Assembly (NCBI RefSeq): GCF_900103345.1
Contig: NZ_LT629702.1
Coordinates: forward strand, 248,001 to 312,000
Length of the DNA stretch: 64,000 nt
From: Pseudomonas azotoformans
Lineage (GTDB): Bacteria > Pseudomonadota > Gammaproteobacteria > Pseudomonadales > Pseudomonadaceae
Reading direction: 5' to 3'
Positions 43,571-52,775 of the stretch are shown here, one piece after another. The notes beneath the pieces are model-generated. The model was not told where the DNA came from, did not search any database, and saw nothing but the letters and a program-made list of their open reading frames with translations. Positions within the stretch are counted from its first letter, which is position 1. Every line of letters starts with the position of its first letter. A program made the position numbers and the translations under genes.

Positions 43571-44002
43571 ATGGCGTTTCACCTGCGCGCCGCGGCGGAC
43601 CAGGACTTGCCGTTCGCCCGAACCCTGACCTTCGAGGCCATGAGTCGCTATTACCTGCAATACGACCTGGTATGGTCCAACGAGGGCTTTGATGTCGCCT
43701 GGGCGGGCCGCGAAAACTGGCTGATCTGCAACGACGAGGCCGTGCTGGGTTTTATCAGCCTGAGCCGCGACAGCCGGGCGCTCTACATCCGTGAGTTGCA
43801 TATGCTCGCGGCGTGCCGCAGGCAGGGCGCGGGCAGTTGGGTATTGCAGCAGATGGCACTCAAGGCCCAGGCGTTGGGGTTGCTGCGTCTGACCGTGTTC
43901 AAGACCAACCCGGCCCGCAGGCTCTATCAGCGCATGGGATTTAGCATTGTCGGTGAGGAAGACTGCTTCTGGCGCATGGAACGTATCTGTCCATCAAGCT
44001 AA
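43571..44002 (+). CDS. GNAT-family N-acetyltransferase
   Basis: A 143-residue GNAT. The acetyl-CoA region is LHMLAACRRQGAGSWVLQQM (about 77-96, R-x-x-G-x-G type) and the C-terminal motif is VFKTNPARRLYQRMGFSIVG. It begins at the base after the hydrolase stop codon and is therefore translationally coupled to it. The substrate is unknown. Confidence 0.85.
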   Translation: MAFHLRAAADQDLPFARTLTFEAMSRYYLQYDLVWSNEGFDVAWAGRENWLICNDEAVLGFISLSRDSRALYIRELHMLAACRRQGAGSWVLQQMALKAQALGLLRLTVFKTNPARRLYQRMGFSIVGEEDCFWRMERICPSS

Positions 44003-44038
44003 ACCATGCGCTCAATCCTAATAAGCGCATACTGGTTT

Positions 44039-44278
44039 TCAGGAGACGACTTCCTGACCTATGTTTTGGTCATCAGCCTCAGAAAGGATGACCCCTTCTT
44101 TCATGCCCAGAAGGACCGCTACCTTATGGGCCTCTCCACGCCGTCCCTTTTTGCGCCCCGCGAGCACTTGATAGGTGGTTGCCGGATCAACGCCATGTTC
44201 ACGGGCGAACGCTTGAACTGACTTTCCTTGATGTTCCAGCCAAGCCTTGGCTTGTGCGGCAGTGCGGATTCCGGGCAT
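44039..44278 (-). CDS. Phage-type small DNA-binding regulator
   Basis: A 79-residue protein, MPGIRTAAQAKAWLEHQGKS at the start and then FAREHGVDPATTYQVLAGRK and RRGEAHKVAVLLG. This is the pattern of small helix-turn-helix proteins found in Mu-like and other prophage regulatory regions of Pseudomonas and Burkholderia. It is divergent from an XRE regulator 82 bases away, as a Cro/CI-type pair, although no other phage genes are adjacent. Confidence 0.7.
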   Translation of the reverse strand: MPGIRTAAQAKAWLEHQGKSVQAFAREHGVDPATTYQVLAGRKKGRRGEAHKVAVLLGMKEGVILSEADDQNIGQEVVS

Positions 44279-44360
44279 AGTTCAAAACCGTTCAAGTTTG
44301 TTTAACAACGAGATGAGTGTGTCACCTCTTGGGGTGTGCCAAATAGGATCATGCATCCAA

Positions 44361-44726
44361 ATGAGTGGAATCGGTTCGCGTTTGAGGCAAGAAAGGGAGC
44401 GACTTGGGCTGTCGCAAAAAGTGTTTGGTGAAATTGGAGGCGTTGAAGCCAACGCACAAGGTAAATACGAAAGTGGAGGGCGGGCGCCTAAAGCAGACTA
44501 CTTGTCGCGTGTCGCCGAAAAAGGTGTGGACGTGTTGTACGTATTGACCGGTATTGCCACCCCCATTCAACTGGATAACCTGAGCCAGATTGAAGAAAAG
44601 GTACTGGGTGACTACCGCGCAATGTTCAAGGAAGACCAGGCTGCGATCCGCCGCTTGACGTCTACCCTGGCCGAACATTCAGCTTCGCTGAATGGAAAAC
44701 CCAAGCCGCAGCCCCAGGATTCCTGA
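44361..44726 (+). CDS. XRE-family (CI/Cro-like) regulator
   Basis: A 121-residue protein with an N-terminal helix-turn-helix at about 5-65 (IGSRLRQERERLGLSQKVFG, then KYESGGRAPKADYLSRVAEK) and a short helical tail, lacking the LexA-like peptidase domain of full CI repressors. Such truncated forms occur beside phage-type partners. The start at ATG 44361 is uncertain because the frame is open upstream. It probably binds the region between itself and the divergent gene, where GTTCAA recurs with an 11-base period. Confidence 0.75.
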   Translation: MSGIGSRLRQERERLGLSQKVFGEIGGVEANAQGKYESGGRAPKADYLSRVAEKGVDVLYVLTGIATPIQLDNLSQIEEKVLGDYRAMFKEDQAAIRRLTSTLAEHSASLNGKPKPQPQDS

Positions 44727-44746
44727 CCTGCTGCCCAACAAATAGA

Positions 44747-44770
44747 GCCGTTCACCCTAGGGCGGACGGC
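44747..44770 (+). terminator. Hairpin behind the XRE regulator gene
   Basis: GCCGTTCACC-ctag-GGCGGACGGC forms a 10-bp stem with one mismatch, 21 bases after the stop at 44726 and followed by TTCTGTGTGTT. It probably separates the phage-type gene from gacA. Confidence 0.65.
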
Positions 44771-44877
44771 TTCTGTGTGTTCAAACTCTATATATATGAC
44801 GCTTGCAGCTAGGTCTGCGCCTTGGTTTTTTGCTAAGGTGTTCAGCAACCTATAAGACCATATCGCGAGGTGTCTGC

Positions 44878-45519
44878 TTGATTAGGGTGCTAGTAGTCGA
44901 TGACCATGATCTCGTTCGTACAGGCATTACACGAATGCTGGCTGACATCGATGGCCTGCAAGTAGTCGGCCAGGCCGAGTCCGGGGAAGAGTCCCTGATC
45001 AAGGCCCGGGAGTTGAAACCCGATGTGGTGCTGATGGACGTCAAGATGCCCGGTATCGGCGGTCTTGGCGCCACGACCAAGTTGTTGCGCAGCCACCCGG
45101 ACATCAAGGTCGTGGTGGTGACCGTGTGTGAAGAAGACCCGTTCCCGACGCGCCTGTTGCAAGCCGGTGCGGCCGGTTACCTGACCAAGGGCGCAGGCCT
45201 GGCCGAGATGGTGCAAGCCATTCGCCTGGTGTTTGCCGCGCAGCGTTACATCAGCCCGCAGATCGCCCAGCAACTGGCCATTAAATCCTTCCAGCCCACC
45301 AGCGACTCGCCGTTCGATGCGCTGTCTGAGCGGGAGATCCAGATTGCCTTGATGATCGTCGGCTGCCAGAAGGTGCAGACGATCTCCGACAAGCTGTGCC
45401 TGTCGCCCAAGACCGTCAACACCTACCGTTATCGCATTTTCGAGAAGCTCGCCATCAGCAGTGATGTTGAATTGACCCTGCTCGCGGTGCGCCACGGCAT
45501 GGTCGACGCCAGCGCCTGA
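44878..45519 (+). CDS. gacA: Global response regulator GacA
   Basis: A 213-residue NarL-type regulator, the output of the GacS phosphorelay. It activates the small RNAs of the Rsm system and thereby secondary metabolism, exoproducts and biocontrol traits. The receiver has phosphoacceptor D54 in [12 protein letters not shown] and [20 protein letters not shown]. The LuxR domain has [20 protein letters not shown] and [19 protein letters not shown]. The start is TTG 44878, with GAGG upstream, as known for fluorescent pseudomonads. uvrC begins one base after the stop. Confidence 0.97.
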   Translation: MIRVLVVDDHDLVRTGITRMLADIDGLQVVGQAESGEESLIKARELKPDVVLMDVKMPGIGGLGATTKLLRSHPDIKVVVVTVCEEDPFPTRLLQAGAAGYLTKGAGLAEMVQAIRLVFAAQRYISPQIAQQLAIKSFQPTSDSPFDALSEREIQIALMIVGCQKVQTISDKLCLSPKTVNTYRYRIFEKLAISSDVELTLLAVRHGMVDASA

Positions 45520-45520
45520 C

Positions 45521-47344
45521 ATGAGCACACCGTTTGATCCCAGTGCCTTCCTCTCGACCTGCAGTGGCCGCCCTGGCGTGTACCGCATGTTCGACAGCGA
45601 GGCGCGCCTGCTGTATGTCGGCAAAGCCAAGAACCTGAAGAACCGCCTGGCGAGTTACTTTCGCAAGAGCGGTCTCGCACCGAAAACCGCCGCGCTGGTG
45701 GCGCGCATCGCCCAGGTCGAAACCACCATCACCGCCAATGAAACCGAAGCATTGCTGCTTGAGCAGACGCTGATCAAGGAATGGCGGCCCCCTTACAACA
45801 TTCTGCTGCGCGATGATAAGTCCTACCCCTACGTGTTTTTATCCGACGGCAACTTCCCACGCCTGAGCATTCACCGCGGCGCGAAGAAGCAGAAGGGCAA
45901 GTATTTCGGGCCCTATCCCAGCGCCGGCGCGATCCGCGAAAGCCTGAGCCTGCTGCAAAAGACCTTTTTTGTGCGCCAGTGCGAAGACAGCTTCTACAAG
46001 AACCGCACCCGGCCGTGCCTGCAATACCAGATCAAGCGCTGCAAGGCGCCCTGCGTGGGGCTGGTGGAGCCGGCCGAGTACGCCGAGGATGTGCGCCACT
46101 CGGTGATGTTTCTTGAGGGGCGCAGCAATGCCCTCACCGACGAACTCTCCGGCGCCATGGAGCAGGCCGCCAGCACCCTGGACTTCGAAAAGGCCGCTGA
46201 ACTGCGCGACCAGATCTCCCTGCTGCGCCGCGTGCAGGACCAGCAGAGCATGGAAGGCGGTACGGGTGACGTCGATGTGATCGCCGCTTTCGTCAACCCG
46301 GGCGGCGCCTGTGTGCACCTGATCAGCGTGCGTGGCGGGCGGGTACTGGGCAGCAAGAACTTCTTCCCGCAGACCGGTATCGACGAGGACGTGGCCGAGG
46401 TCATGGCGGCCTTCCTGGGCCAGTACTATGTGAGCAGCCCCGAGCGCGACCTGCCGTCGGAGCTGATCGTCAACGTGGTGCACGAAGACTTCCCCACGCT
46501 GATCGAGGCGATCCACGAACTGCGCGGCCGCGAGCTGGACATCAGCCACCGCGTACGCGGCACGCGAGCCCGTTGGCAGCAACTGGCCGTGACCAATGCC
46601 GAACAGGCCCTGGGCGCGCGCCTGGCCAATCGACAGCACGTCGCCGCACGCTTCGACGCCCTGGCCGAAGTCCTCAACCTGGACGAACCGCCGCAGCGCC
46701 TGGAGTGTTACGACATCAGCCACTCCAGCGGCGAGGCCACCGTGGCGTCCTGCGTGGTGTTCGGGCCGGAAGGGCCGATCAAAGCCGATTACCGTCGCTA
46801 CAACATCGAAGGCGTCACCGCCGGCGATGACTATGCGGCCATGCACCAGGCCCTGACCCGACGTTTCAGCAAGTTGAAGGATGGCGAGGGCAAGCTGCCG
46901 GATATCCTCTTGGTAGACGGTGGCAAGGGCCAGCTGTCCATGGCCCGCGATGTACTCAACGAACTGGCGGTGCCCGACCTGATCCTGCTCGGCGTGGCCA
47001 AGGGCGCCACGCGCAAGGCCGGGTTCGAGACGTTGTACTTGAATGATGCTGCCCATGAGTTCACCTTGAAGGGCGACTCACCGGCGCTGCACCTGATCCA
47101 GCAGATCCGCGACGAAGCCCACCGTTTCGCCATTACCGGCCACCGCGCCCGTCGTGGCAAAACCCGACGAACCTCAACCCTGGAAGGGGTGGCGGGCGTC
47201 GGGCCGACACGGCGACGCGACTTGCTTAAACATTTTGGTGGCTTGCAGGAGCTATCCCGTGCCAGCATTGACGAAATAGCCAAAGCTCCCGGTATCAGTA
47301 AAAAGCTCGCTGAGTTGATTTATGCGAATCTGCACAGCGAATAG
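45521..47344 (+). CDS. uvrC: Excinuclease ABC subunit C
   Basis: A 607-residue nuclease that makes both incisions in nucleotide excision repair. The N-terminal GIY-YIG domain shows [20 protein letters not shown], the UvrB-binding UVR motif is [18 protein letters not shown] (about 224-242), the RNase-H-like 5' nuclease core includes [12 protein letters not shown] and [11 protein letters not shown], and the helix-hairpin-helix tail is [16 protein letters not shown]. Translation is coupled to gacA. Its last codons lie in a 19-bp sequence repeated in inverted form beside pgsA, indicating a phage attachment site at the 3' end. Confidence 0.97.
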   Translation: MSTPFDPSAFLSTCSGRPGVYRMFDSEARLLYVGKAKNLKNRLASYFRKSGLAPKTAALVARIAQVETTITANETEALLLEQTLIKEWRPPYNILLRDDKSYPYVFLSDGNFPRLSIHRGAKKQKGKYFGPYPSAGAIRESLSLLQKTFFVRQCEDSFYKNRTRPCLQYQIKRCKAPCVGLVEPAEYAEDVRHSVMFLEGRSNALTDELSGAMEQAASTLDFEKAAELRDQISLLRRVQDQQSMEGGTGDVDVIAAFVNPGGACVHLISVRGGRVLGSKNFFPQTGIDEDVAEVMAAFLGQYYVSSPERDLPSELIVNVVHEDFPTLIEAIHELRGRELDISHRVRGTRARWQQLAVTNAEQALGARLANRQHVAARFDALAEVLNLDEPPQRLECYDISHSSGEATVASCVVFGPEGPIKADYRRYNIEGVTAGDDYAAMHQALTRRFSKLKDGEGKLPDILLVDGGKGQLSMARDVLNELAVPDLILLGVAKGATRKAGFETLYLNDAAHEFTLKGDSPALHLIQQIRDEAHRFAITGHRARRGKTRRTSTLEGVAGVGPTRRRDLLKHFGGLQELSRASIDEIAKAPGISKKLAELIYANLHSE

Positions 47345-47351
47345 AATGCCT
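47333..47351 (+). repeat. Attachment-site core at the uvrC 3' end (attL-like)
   Basis: CACAGCGAATAGAATGCCT spans the last three uvrC codons, the stop and 7 bases beyond. The same 19 bases, with one mismatch that keeps the Glu codon, occur in inverted orientation at 49974-49992 beside pgsA. An integrase gene starts about 47 bases further on. This is the layout of a phage att core that restores the host gene end. Confidence 0.75.
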
Positions 47352-47397
47352 ACTTAGTGTGGCAAGAGGTCAACCCAATGATTCCGGGGCTTTGACC

Positions 47398-48443
47398 ATG
47401 ATGACCACCGCCACGCACCCTCAAAGTGTTAGAACAATGTTAGAGCTTGCGCGTCCCTATCTGTATAGGCGCCAAGGTCGTTACACACTCAGGGTCCGTC
47501 CTTTAGGCTCCAAAGAGACCCTTTCGGTCTCCCTCAAGACAACCAACAGGCAATCCGCATTGGCTACCGCTGCACACCTTCTGGGAACCCTCAGAGCCTT
47601 CCACCTCGATACACCCGACGCTACCTGGCAAGACCTCAAAGAGAACCTCTTAGACATCGCCAAAGACATCCTCAAGACTCGCTCTGTGTGGGATCAGTTT
47701 GGCGACACTCGGTTGGTCTACCGGGACGTTCGTAAAGACCTCAACGAGATATCCAGTACGGAGCCACTGAGCATTGATCAGGCCCGAGCTGTGTCCTATG
47801 GCAAACGGATAACGACTGCCGGTGAAAGACGGGACGAGGGCGATATGGGGCCTATCCTGGCAATCATCGCTGAGTTAGGTGAGGGCGAAGGGAGGAATGA
47901 TTGGAAACCGGAAATATCGGTTCCGAGTGTGGTTGAGACAGCACCAGCCAGCAAGACACTCACCTTCAAGACGCTCGCAGATACCTACTTGGAAGAACGC
48001 AAGGAGGACGTTAAGGCGTCGTCTATGCGCAGCATGAAGGCTTGTTGCGACATTCTCGTAGGGGTGCTGGGTGAGATGGACATGGCGACTCACTCAAGGG
48101 CAGACCTTGTGGGCGTCCGTGAGACATTGAAGGAAGGGCGTAAGCCCGTGACTGTTAACAAGATCGTTACTCAGATGACCACCATTCTAAATTGGGCAGT
48201 GGACAACGGTCATATCAAACAGGCTTTTGGTAAGAAGCTTCAGCTAACGAAGGGTGCTGAGAGCGGACGTATACCATTCTCTCAGGAACAGATAGCCACG
48301 TTGATAGATCACGCTAACTGCCTTCCTGCTGACGATTGGAAACGTTGGGCGTTGACCTTAGGGGTTATCAGCGGTGCGCGTATAGGTGAGATTCACCAAT
48401 TGACTACCCCGGATATCTTAGAGATTGATGGAGTATTGGTGAT
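47398..48443 (+). pseudogene. Tyrosine recombinase (phage integrase), 3' end lost
   Basis: The frame encodes the first about 349 residues of a phage-type integrase: an N-terminal arm-binding and Arg-repeat region (LYRRQGRYTLRVRPLG), a core-binding SAM-like domain (TFKTLADTYLEERKED, near 185-290) and the beginning of the catalytic domain with the first catalytic Arg in GVISGARIGEIHQLTT. The remaining catalytic residues are missing: at about 48443 the sequence switches to the reverse of another integrase gene, and the frame stops at 48489. ATG 47398 is used; ATG 47437 is possible, which would place the GTTAGA boxes at 47428-47446 at the gene start. Recombinase activity must be lost. Confidence 0.85.
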
Positions 48444-49025
48444 GGAAGCGGGGTTGAGTTCCATGCGTTCAACTTTTACCAAGGCATAGCGAAACAGTTG
48501 GTTGAACCAGGTGCGGCATTTTTCAGCCATAGTGAAGGCTTTGCGCTGCTCGATGATGCTGAGGATCGCCAACAGATCGTGGCGGGTAATGCTTTTGATA
48601 GGGCGCTCAGCCAAGGTGGGCAAAATGTCTTTTTTGAAGACCCTGAGGATTTGCGAGAGGGTGGTTTGGCGCCCTTCCTTCAGGCTCGGGCGGCGGTAGG
48701 CGATCCAGTCGTTGTAGACCGCTTGAAAGGTATGCTTTTCTTGGGCCTCGACTTCACGCAGCTGTTGCTTACGGTGTTCACACGGGTTGATGTTTTGAGC
48801 CAGCAGCTTGCGCGCTTCATCGCGATATTCACGTGCTTGTTTCAGGCTGACCGCAGGATAGCAGCCGAAGGACATTTTGACTTGCTGACCCGCCCAGTAA
48901 AAACGGAACAGCCATCGTTTTTTGCCGTTGACAGGTACCATGAGGCACAGGCCGTCAAAATCGCCGAGGGTGTAGGTTTTATCTGTAGGTCTGGCGTGCC
49001 GAATGGCCATATCTGATAGAGGCAT
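48444..49025 (-). pseudogene. P4-type integrase, 3' end lost
   Basis: The first about 194 residues of a P4-like integrase: the N-terminal domain (MPLSDMAIRHARPTDKTYTL, then GKKRWLFRFYWAGQQVKMSF) and most of the SAM-like core-binding domain (RPIKSITRHDLLAILSIIEQ, FRYALVKVERMELNPAS). The catalytic domain is gone; after LNPAS the frame runs into the opposite-strand integrase remnant and stops at 48393. ATG 49025 has AGGAG upstream. It starts 224 bases downstream of tRNA-Gly and reads away from it, the standard position of an island integrase at a tRNA attachment site. Confidence 0.85.
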
Positions 49026-49248
49026 GGTGAGCTCCTGTAAGAGAGTCAGCACCCGATGCTCGTCTGGCGACCTGAGAGGATCCAGCAACAATACGAATTT
49101 GAGTCTTTCCGAAAAAAGTACTCAAAAAGGTACTTAAACGCACTGGATTACCCTGGTTTTCAGTGGTTTTCCGCAGAAACGAAAAAAAGACGCCGAAGCG
49201 TCTATTTCGCTGATCCCAGCGCCCAGTGGACATCTGTGGATCTATGTT

Positions 49249-49324
<76 letters not shown>

Positions 49325-49387
49325 GTCTTGGTGATGCGCATTCTATAGAATTATCAGAACCGGTCAACCCCTTGATTCGAAAATGTT

Positions 49388-49948
49388 TTATTTCTTTTCA
49401 ACGGTGGTGCGCAGATGCGGCCAGGCAGCGCGCAGATACTGGAGCATGGACCACAAGGTCAGGCCGGCGGCGATGAGCAGCAAGGCGTAGCCGGTCAACA
49501 CCCAGAAGGAGAAGTCCGACGGGTTGGCCAGCAGGATCACCAGCGCAAGCATCTGTGCGGCGGTTTTCCATTTGCCCATGTTGGAGACGGCGACGTGGGC
49601 GCGGGCGCCAATTTCGGCCATCCATTCGCGCAGTGCGGACACCACGATTTCGCGGCCGATGATCACGGCGGCCGGCAGGGTCAGCCACAGGTTGCCGTGT
49701 TCCTGCACCAGCAGGACCAGGGCGACGGCGACCATGAGTTTGTCGGCCACCGGGTCGAGGAACGCGCCGAACGGCGTGCTCTGTTCCAGGCGACGGGCCA
49801 GGTAGCCGTCGAGCCAGTCGGTGGCGGCCGCGAAGGCGAATACCGAACTGGAGGCCGCATAGCTCCATTGGTACGGCAAATAAAACAACAGGATGAAAAT
49901 AGGAATAAGCAGGACGCGTAGAACGGTGATCAGATTAGGGATATTCAT
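49388..49948 (-). CDS. pgsA: CDP-diacylglycerol-glycerol-3-phosphate 3-phosphatidyltransferase
   Basis: A 186-residue integral membrane enzyme that makes phosphatidylglycerophosphate, the committed step to phosphatidylglycerol and cardiolipin. The CDP-alcohol phosphotransferase motif D-G-x2-A-R-x8-G-x3-D-x3-D appears as [10 protein letters not shown], then [10 protein letters not shown] (about 44-70). The start is ATG 49948, [16 protein letters not shown] being the usual beginning; an upstream GTG is possible. The gene is intact and normally essential. It lies on the strand opposite uvrC, inside the inverted segment, so it must use a promoter in the DNA beyond 49992. Confidence 0.95.
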   Translation of the reverse strand: MNIPNLITVLRVLLIPIFILLFYLPYQWSYAASSSVFAFAAATDWLDGYLARRLEQSTPFGAFLDPVADKLMVAVALVLLVQEHGNLWLTLPAAVIIGREIVVSALREWMAEIGARAHVAVSNMGKWKTAAQMLALVILLANPSDFSFWVLTGYALLLIAAGLTLWSMLQYLRAAWPHLRTTVEKK

Positions 49949-49973
49949 CGGCACAACTGGCTACGAGGTGGAA

Positions 49974-49992
49974 AGGCATTCTACTCGCTGTG
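49974..49992 (-). repeat. Inverted copy of the uvrC attachment core (attR-like)
   Basis: On the minus strand this reads CACAGCGAGTAGAATGCCT, 18 of 19 bases identical to the uvrC 3' end copy at 47333-47351. It continues into TTTCCACC and pgsA, which fits the ancestral uvrC-pgsA spacer. The two copies face each other and enclose a 2.6-kb segment. Confidence 0.7.
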
Positions 49993-50397
49993 TGGGCACA
50001 AGAGGCATGGCCCAGCCATAATACGAGCATGTTTGAACGAATGTCTAACGCTGTTCTAACCCAAGTCTAACGTTCAGGCCACACGGCGACAGACCGTAAC
50101 GATACCAGAAAGGAGCGGCCTACAGAGGCGCCCATGTGCGCGATAAGGACCCCAGGCGAGGCCCCATGGGGGGGAACTGCGGGCTGACCCCTATTGAGGT
50201 GGTCATTCAGATTTTTCTGTCAGATTCTCAAAGCCACTCACTGACCACATTAAAGTGATATCACCAATTTACGAGTGCAGAATCCAACAGCTCATGGATA
50301 CTCAAGGCGTCGGAGCGGGCTCTACAAGGACCTCTTAGATCCTCGCGGCCCACCTGCCAATTAGGTGATTTACCTTTTGATATCCGGGAGAGTTGAA
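49993..50397. repeat. Phage-arm repeats and otherwise empty intergenic DNA
   Basis: Three TCTAAC-type boxes, GTCTAACG 50043-50050, GTTCTAAC 50053-50060 and GTCTAACG 50065-50072, lie 50-80 bases from the attR-like core. Two complementary boxes, GTTAGAAC 47428-47435 and GTTAGAGC 47439-47446, lie at a comparable distance from the uvrC core. They look like integrase arm sites. The remaining bases to 50397 show no supported gene; a pgsA promoter must be within or near this DNA. Confidence 0.5.
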
Positions 50398-50586
50398 ATG
50401 AGTAAATTTCTGAAATCAATGGTCTGTGTGGTTGTGTTAATGGGGTCTCTTATGGGGGCTCAGACAGCCTCAGCGGATCCCGCCCCTTGTGAACAGGGGC
50501 GCTTACTTAACATTGGGCTACTGAACGGCTTGGTTGATATTTCAATAGGCGCAGCTTATTGCGGCATTCGCATTTACTCACAATAA
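50398..50586 (+). CDS. Small exported two-cysteine peptide
   Basis: A 62-residue protein starting at ATG 50398 (GGGAGAG upstream). It has a clear Sec signal peptide: KFLKSMVCVVVLMGSLMGAQ, then cleavage after TASA at about residue 26. The mature part has 36 residues, two cysteines (in PAPCEQ and AAYCGIR) and a small-residue-rich centre (LLNIGLLNGLVDISIG). A terminator-like hairpin follows. I do not recognise a family. A small periplasmic or secreted peptide is certain only in form; a toxin, bacteriocin or phage-borne morphogenetic role is open. Confidence 0.6.
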   Translation: MSKFLKSMVCVVVLMGSLMGAQTASADPAPCEQGRLLNIGLLNGLVDISIGAAYCGIRIYSQ

Positions 50587-50605
50587 TCCAGCTAACGATA
50601 TCCAA

Positions 50606-50628
50606 GGGCGCTTTCCCGTAAGGCGCCC
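50606..50628 (+). terminator. Hairpin behind the small exported peptide gene
   Basis: GGGCGC (50606-50611) pairs with GCGCCC (50623-50628) 20 bases after the stop at 50586, followed by the pyrimidine-rich CTCTATCTCTCT. It is a plausible intrinsic terminator. Confidence 0.6.
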
Positions 50629-50855
50629 CTCTATCTCTCTCCAAGCGGTTTCTTTAAGACCCCTACGAGAATCCCGCTAAGATCACCCGTCACAGCCACC
50701 AAGTAGAACACAGACGACATCCCCAAAGGTTTCGACGAGTGGACCACCTTGAACAACTCCGAGAGACACAAGGAGTAAAGCAAGAAATCGGTATGCAATA
50801 TGTACTGATTGATGTTGAACAGCCATGTGCCTGCCTCAACGGGAAGTCCTCCTGC

Positions 50856-50879
50856 CAAGGGGCTGACTCCAGCCCCTTG
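50856..50879 (-). terminator. Hairpin behind the split transketolase operon
   Basis: CAAGGGGCT (50856-50864) pairs perfectly with AGCCCCTTG (50871-50879) across six bases, 12 bases beyond the stop of the minus-strand operon. No T-run follows. The 200 bases further left, to 50640, show no gene I can support. Confidence 0.6.
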
Positions 50880-50890
50880 CAAGTTAAATC

Positions 50891-51913
50891 CTATAACCAA
50901 CCCTTAATCTGTGCGCACACAGCCTGGGTAGAAATACCGTAGCGATCGTGCAGCGTCGGAAGCGCGCCAGCATCGAGAAACGCGTCCGGCAGCGCTATTT
51001 GCCTGAACGTCGGCGTGACCCCATTGCGCAACAGTACGGTTGCCACCGCTTCGCCCAGTCCACCAATGATGGAGTGGTTTTCTGCCGTCACTACCAGCCG
51101 TCCCGGCTTTCTGGCCTCAGCCAGGATAGTCTGTTCATCCAAAGGCTTGATGGTGGGGACGTGAAGCACAGCAACATCCACACCGTCAGCCTGAAGCTCC
51201 TTGGCAGCTTCCAGGGCGCGCATTGTCATCAAACCGGTGGAAATGATTAAAACCTCATTGCCCGTGCGCAGGGTTTTAGCTTTGCCTATCTCGAATTTAT
51301 AGCCATATTCGTCAAGCACTAGCGGTACGTTGCCACGCAGCAAACGCATGTAGACCGGACCTTGATGCGCGGCAATGGCAGGAACCGCCTGTTCGATTTC
51401 CAGGGCGTCGCAGGGGTCGACGATCATCAGGTTCGGCATGGCGCGGAAGATCGCCAAATCATCGGTTGCCTGGTGGCTGGGGCCGTATCCGGTGGTCAAG
51501 CCTGGCAGGCCGCAGACGATTTTGACGTTGAGGTTTTCCTCGGCAATTGCCATGCAGATGAAGTCATAGGCGCGGCGCGAAGCAAACACTGCATAGGTGG
51601 TCGCGAAGGGCACAAAGCCTTCCCGCGCCATGCCGGCTGCGGCGCTCATCAATAGCTGCTCAGCCATGCCCATCTGGTAGAAACGCTCCGGGTGCGCCTT
51701 GGCAAAGATGTGCAGGTCAGTGTACTTGGACAAGTCAGCGGATAAACCCACGATGTCTTGGCGCTGGTCGGCGAGTGCAGCCAATGCGTGGCCAAAGGGC
51801 GCGGATCGGGTGGCTTGGCCTTCAGCGGCAATCGACGCAATCATCGCGGAGGTGGTCAGCTTTTTCTTCACGACCGTGGGCGCCTGAGCCGATGGGTTGT
51901 TTGCAGTGCTCAT
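50891..51913 (-). CDS. Transketolase, C-terminal subunit
   Basis: A 340-residue beta part of a split transketolase, with the Pyr domain (TRSAPFGHALAALADQRQDI at about 33, catalytic-type Glu in YQMGMAEQLLMSAAAGMARE at about 78) and the C-terminal domain (VLIISTGLMTMRALEAAKEL at about 220). With the adjacent N-terminal subunit it should transfer two-carbon ketol units between sugars using ThDP. Start ATG 51913 overlaps the previous stop by 4 bases (ATGA), so translation is coupled. Residues 1-20 are a low-complexity start. Confidence 0.9.
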   Translation of the reverse strand: MSTANNPSAQAPTVVKKKLTTSAMIASIAAEGQATRSAPFGHALAALADQRQDIVGLSADLSKYTDLHIFAKAHPERFYQMGMAEQLLMSAAAGMAREGFVPFATTYAVFASRRAYDFICMAIAEENLNVKIVCGLPGLTTGYGPSHQATDDLAIFRAMPNLMIVDPCDALEIEQAVPAIAAHQGPVYMRLLRGNVPLVLDEYGYKFEIGKAKTLRTGNEVLIISTGLMTMRALEAAKELQADGVDVAVLHVPTIKPLDEQTILAEARKPGRLVVTAENHSIIGGLGEAVATVLLRNGVTPTFRQIALPDAFLDAGALPTLHDRYGISTQAVCAQIKGWL

Positions 51914-52758
51914 AGTGTTTTGCCTTCTTCGAGGTTGTTCAGGGCCACATCCCATTCATGCTCATCCACGCGGATGAAGTGGGTCTTTTCGCGGGTTTCC
52001 AGGAACGGCACGCCTTTGCCCATCTTGGTATCGCAAATGATGACGCGTGGTTGTGCGGCGGGGTGGCTGCGGGCTGCGTCAAACGCCTTGACCAGAGCGT
52101 CAAGGTCGTTGCCGTCGACCCGCTGGGTGAACCAGCCAAAGGCTTGCCAGCGGTCAACAACGGGTTCAAATGCCAGCACCTCGCTGGAGTGTCCGTCGGC
52201 TTGCTGATTGTTGACGTCGACGATGGCGATCAGGTTGTCGAGTTTCCAGTGCGAAGCTGACATGACCGCTTCCCAGGTGGAGCCCTCATTCAGCTCGCCA
52301 TCCGAGAGCAGGTTGTAAACGAAAGACTCGGATTGTTTGCGCTTCAAACCCAGGCAGGCGCCCACCGCGATGCCCAGTCCCTGGCCCAGCGAGCCACCGG
52401 TGATTTCCATGCCAGGGGTGTACGCAGCCATGCCGGACATGGGTAGGCGGCTGTCATCCGAGCCGTAGGTTTCAAGCTCATCCAGTGGGATGATTTCAGC
52501 CTCGATCAGTGCGGCATACAGCGCGATCGCGTAGTGACCGATGGACAGGTAAAAACGATCACGCTGTTCCCATTCGGGGTCTTCGGGCTTGTAGTTCAAG
52601 GCATGAAAGTACGATACGGCCAGCAAGTCGGCCGCGCCCAGCGCCTGGCCGACATAGCCTTGGCCCTGGACTTGGCCCATGCGCAAGGCATGGCGGCGAA
52701 TGTTATGGGCGCGCTGCACCAGCGTGGTGGACGACGCACGAGATAATGTGACAGTCAT
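51910..52758 (-). CDS. Transketolase, N-terminal subunit
   Basis: A 282-residue ThDP-binding alpha part. Signatures: HNIRRHALRMGQVQGQGYVG, DRFYLSIGHYAIALYAALIE, the substrate-side GGSLGQGLGIAVGACLGLK, and the Mg-ThDP motif SDGELNEGSTWEAVMSASHW with VDVNNQQADG (about 150-190). Split transketolases of this type occur in dedicated sugar-catabolic clusters (for example apulose 4-phosphate transketolase) rather than in the pentose phosphate pathway. An SDR dehydrogenase and an MFS transporter are encoded beside it. Confidence 0.9.
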   Translation of the reverse strand: MTVTLSRASSTTLVQRAHNIRRHALRMGQVQGQGYVGQALGAADLLAVSYFHALNYKPEDPEWEQRDRFYLSIGHYAIALYAALIEAEIIPLDELETYGSDDSRLPMSGMAAYTPGMEITGGSLGQGLGIAVGACLGLKRKQSESFVYNLLSDGELNEGSTWEAVMSASHWKLDNLIAIVDVNNQQADGHSSEVLAFEPVVDRWQAFGWFTQRVDGNDLDALVKAFDAARSHPAAQPRVIICDTKMGKGVPFLETREKTHFIRVDEHEWDVALNNLEEGKTL

Positions 52759-52775
52759 GGAAATTCTCCGTTAAC

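Noticed and set aside
44006..44221. 71-codon plus-strand frame
   Set aside because: It is fully antisense to the phage-type regulator gene, which has a clear helix-turn-helix pattern.
50631..50942. Two overlapping frames on opposite strands between the small exported peptide and the transketolase gene
   Set aside because: Neither has a ribosome site or family resemblance; the region contains a terminator-like hairpin instead.
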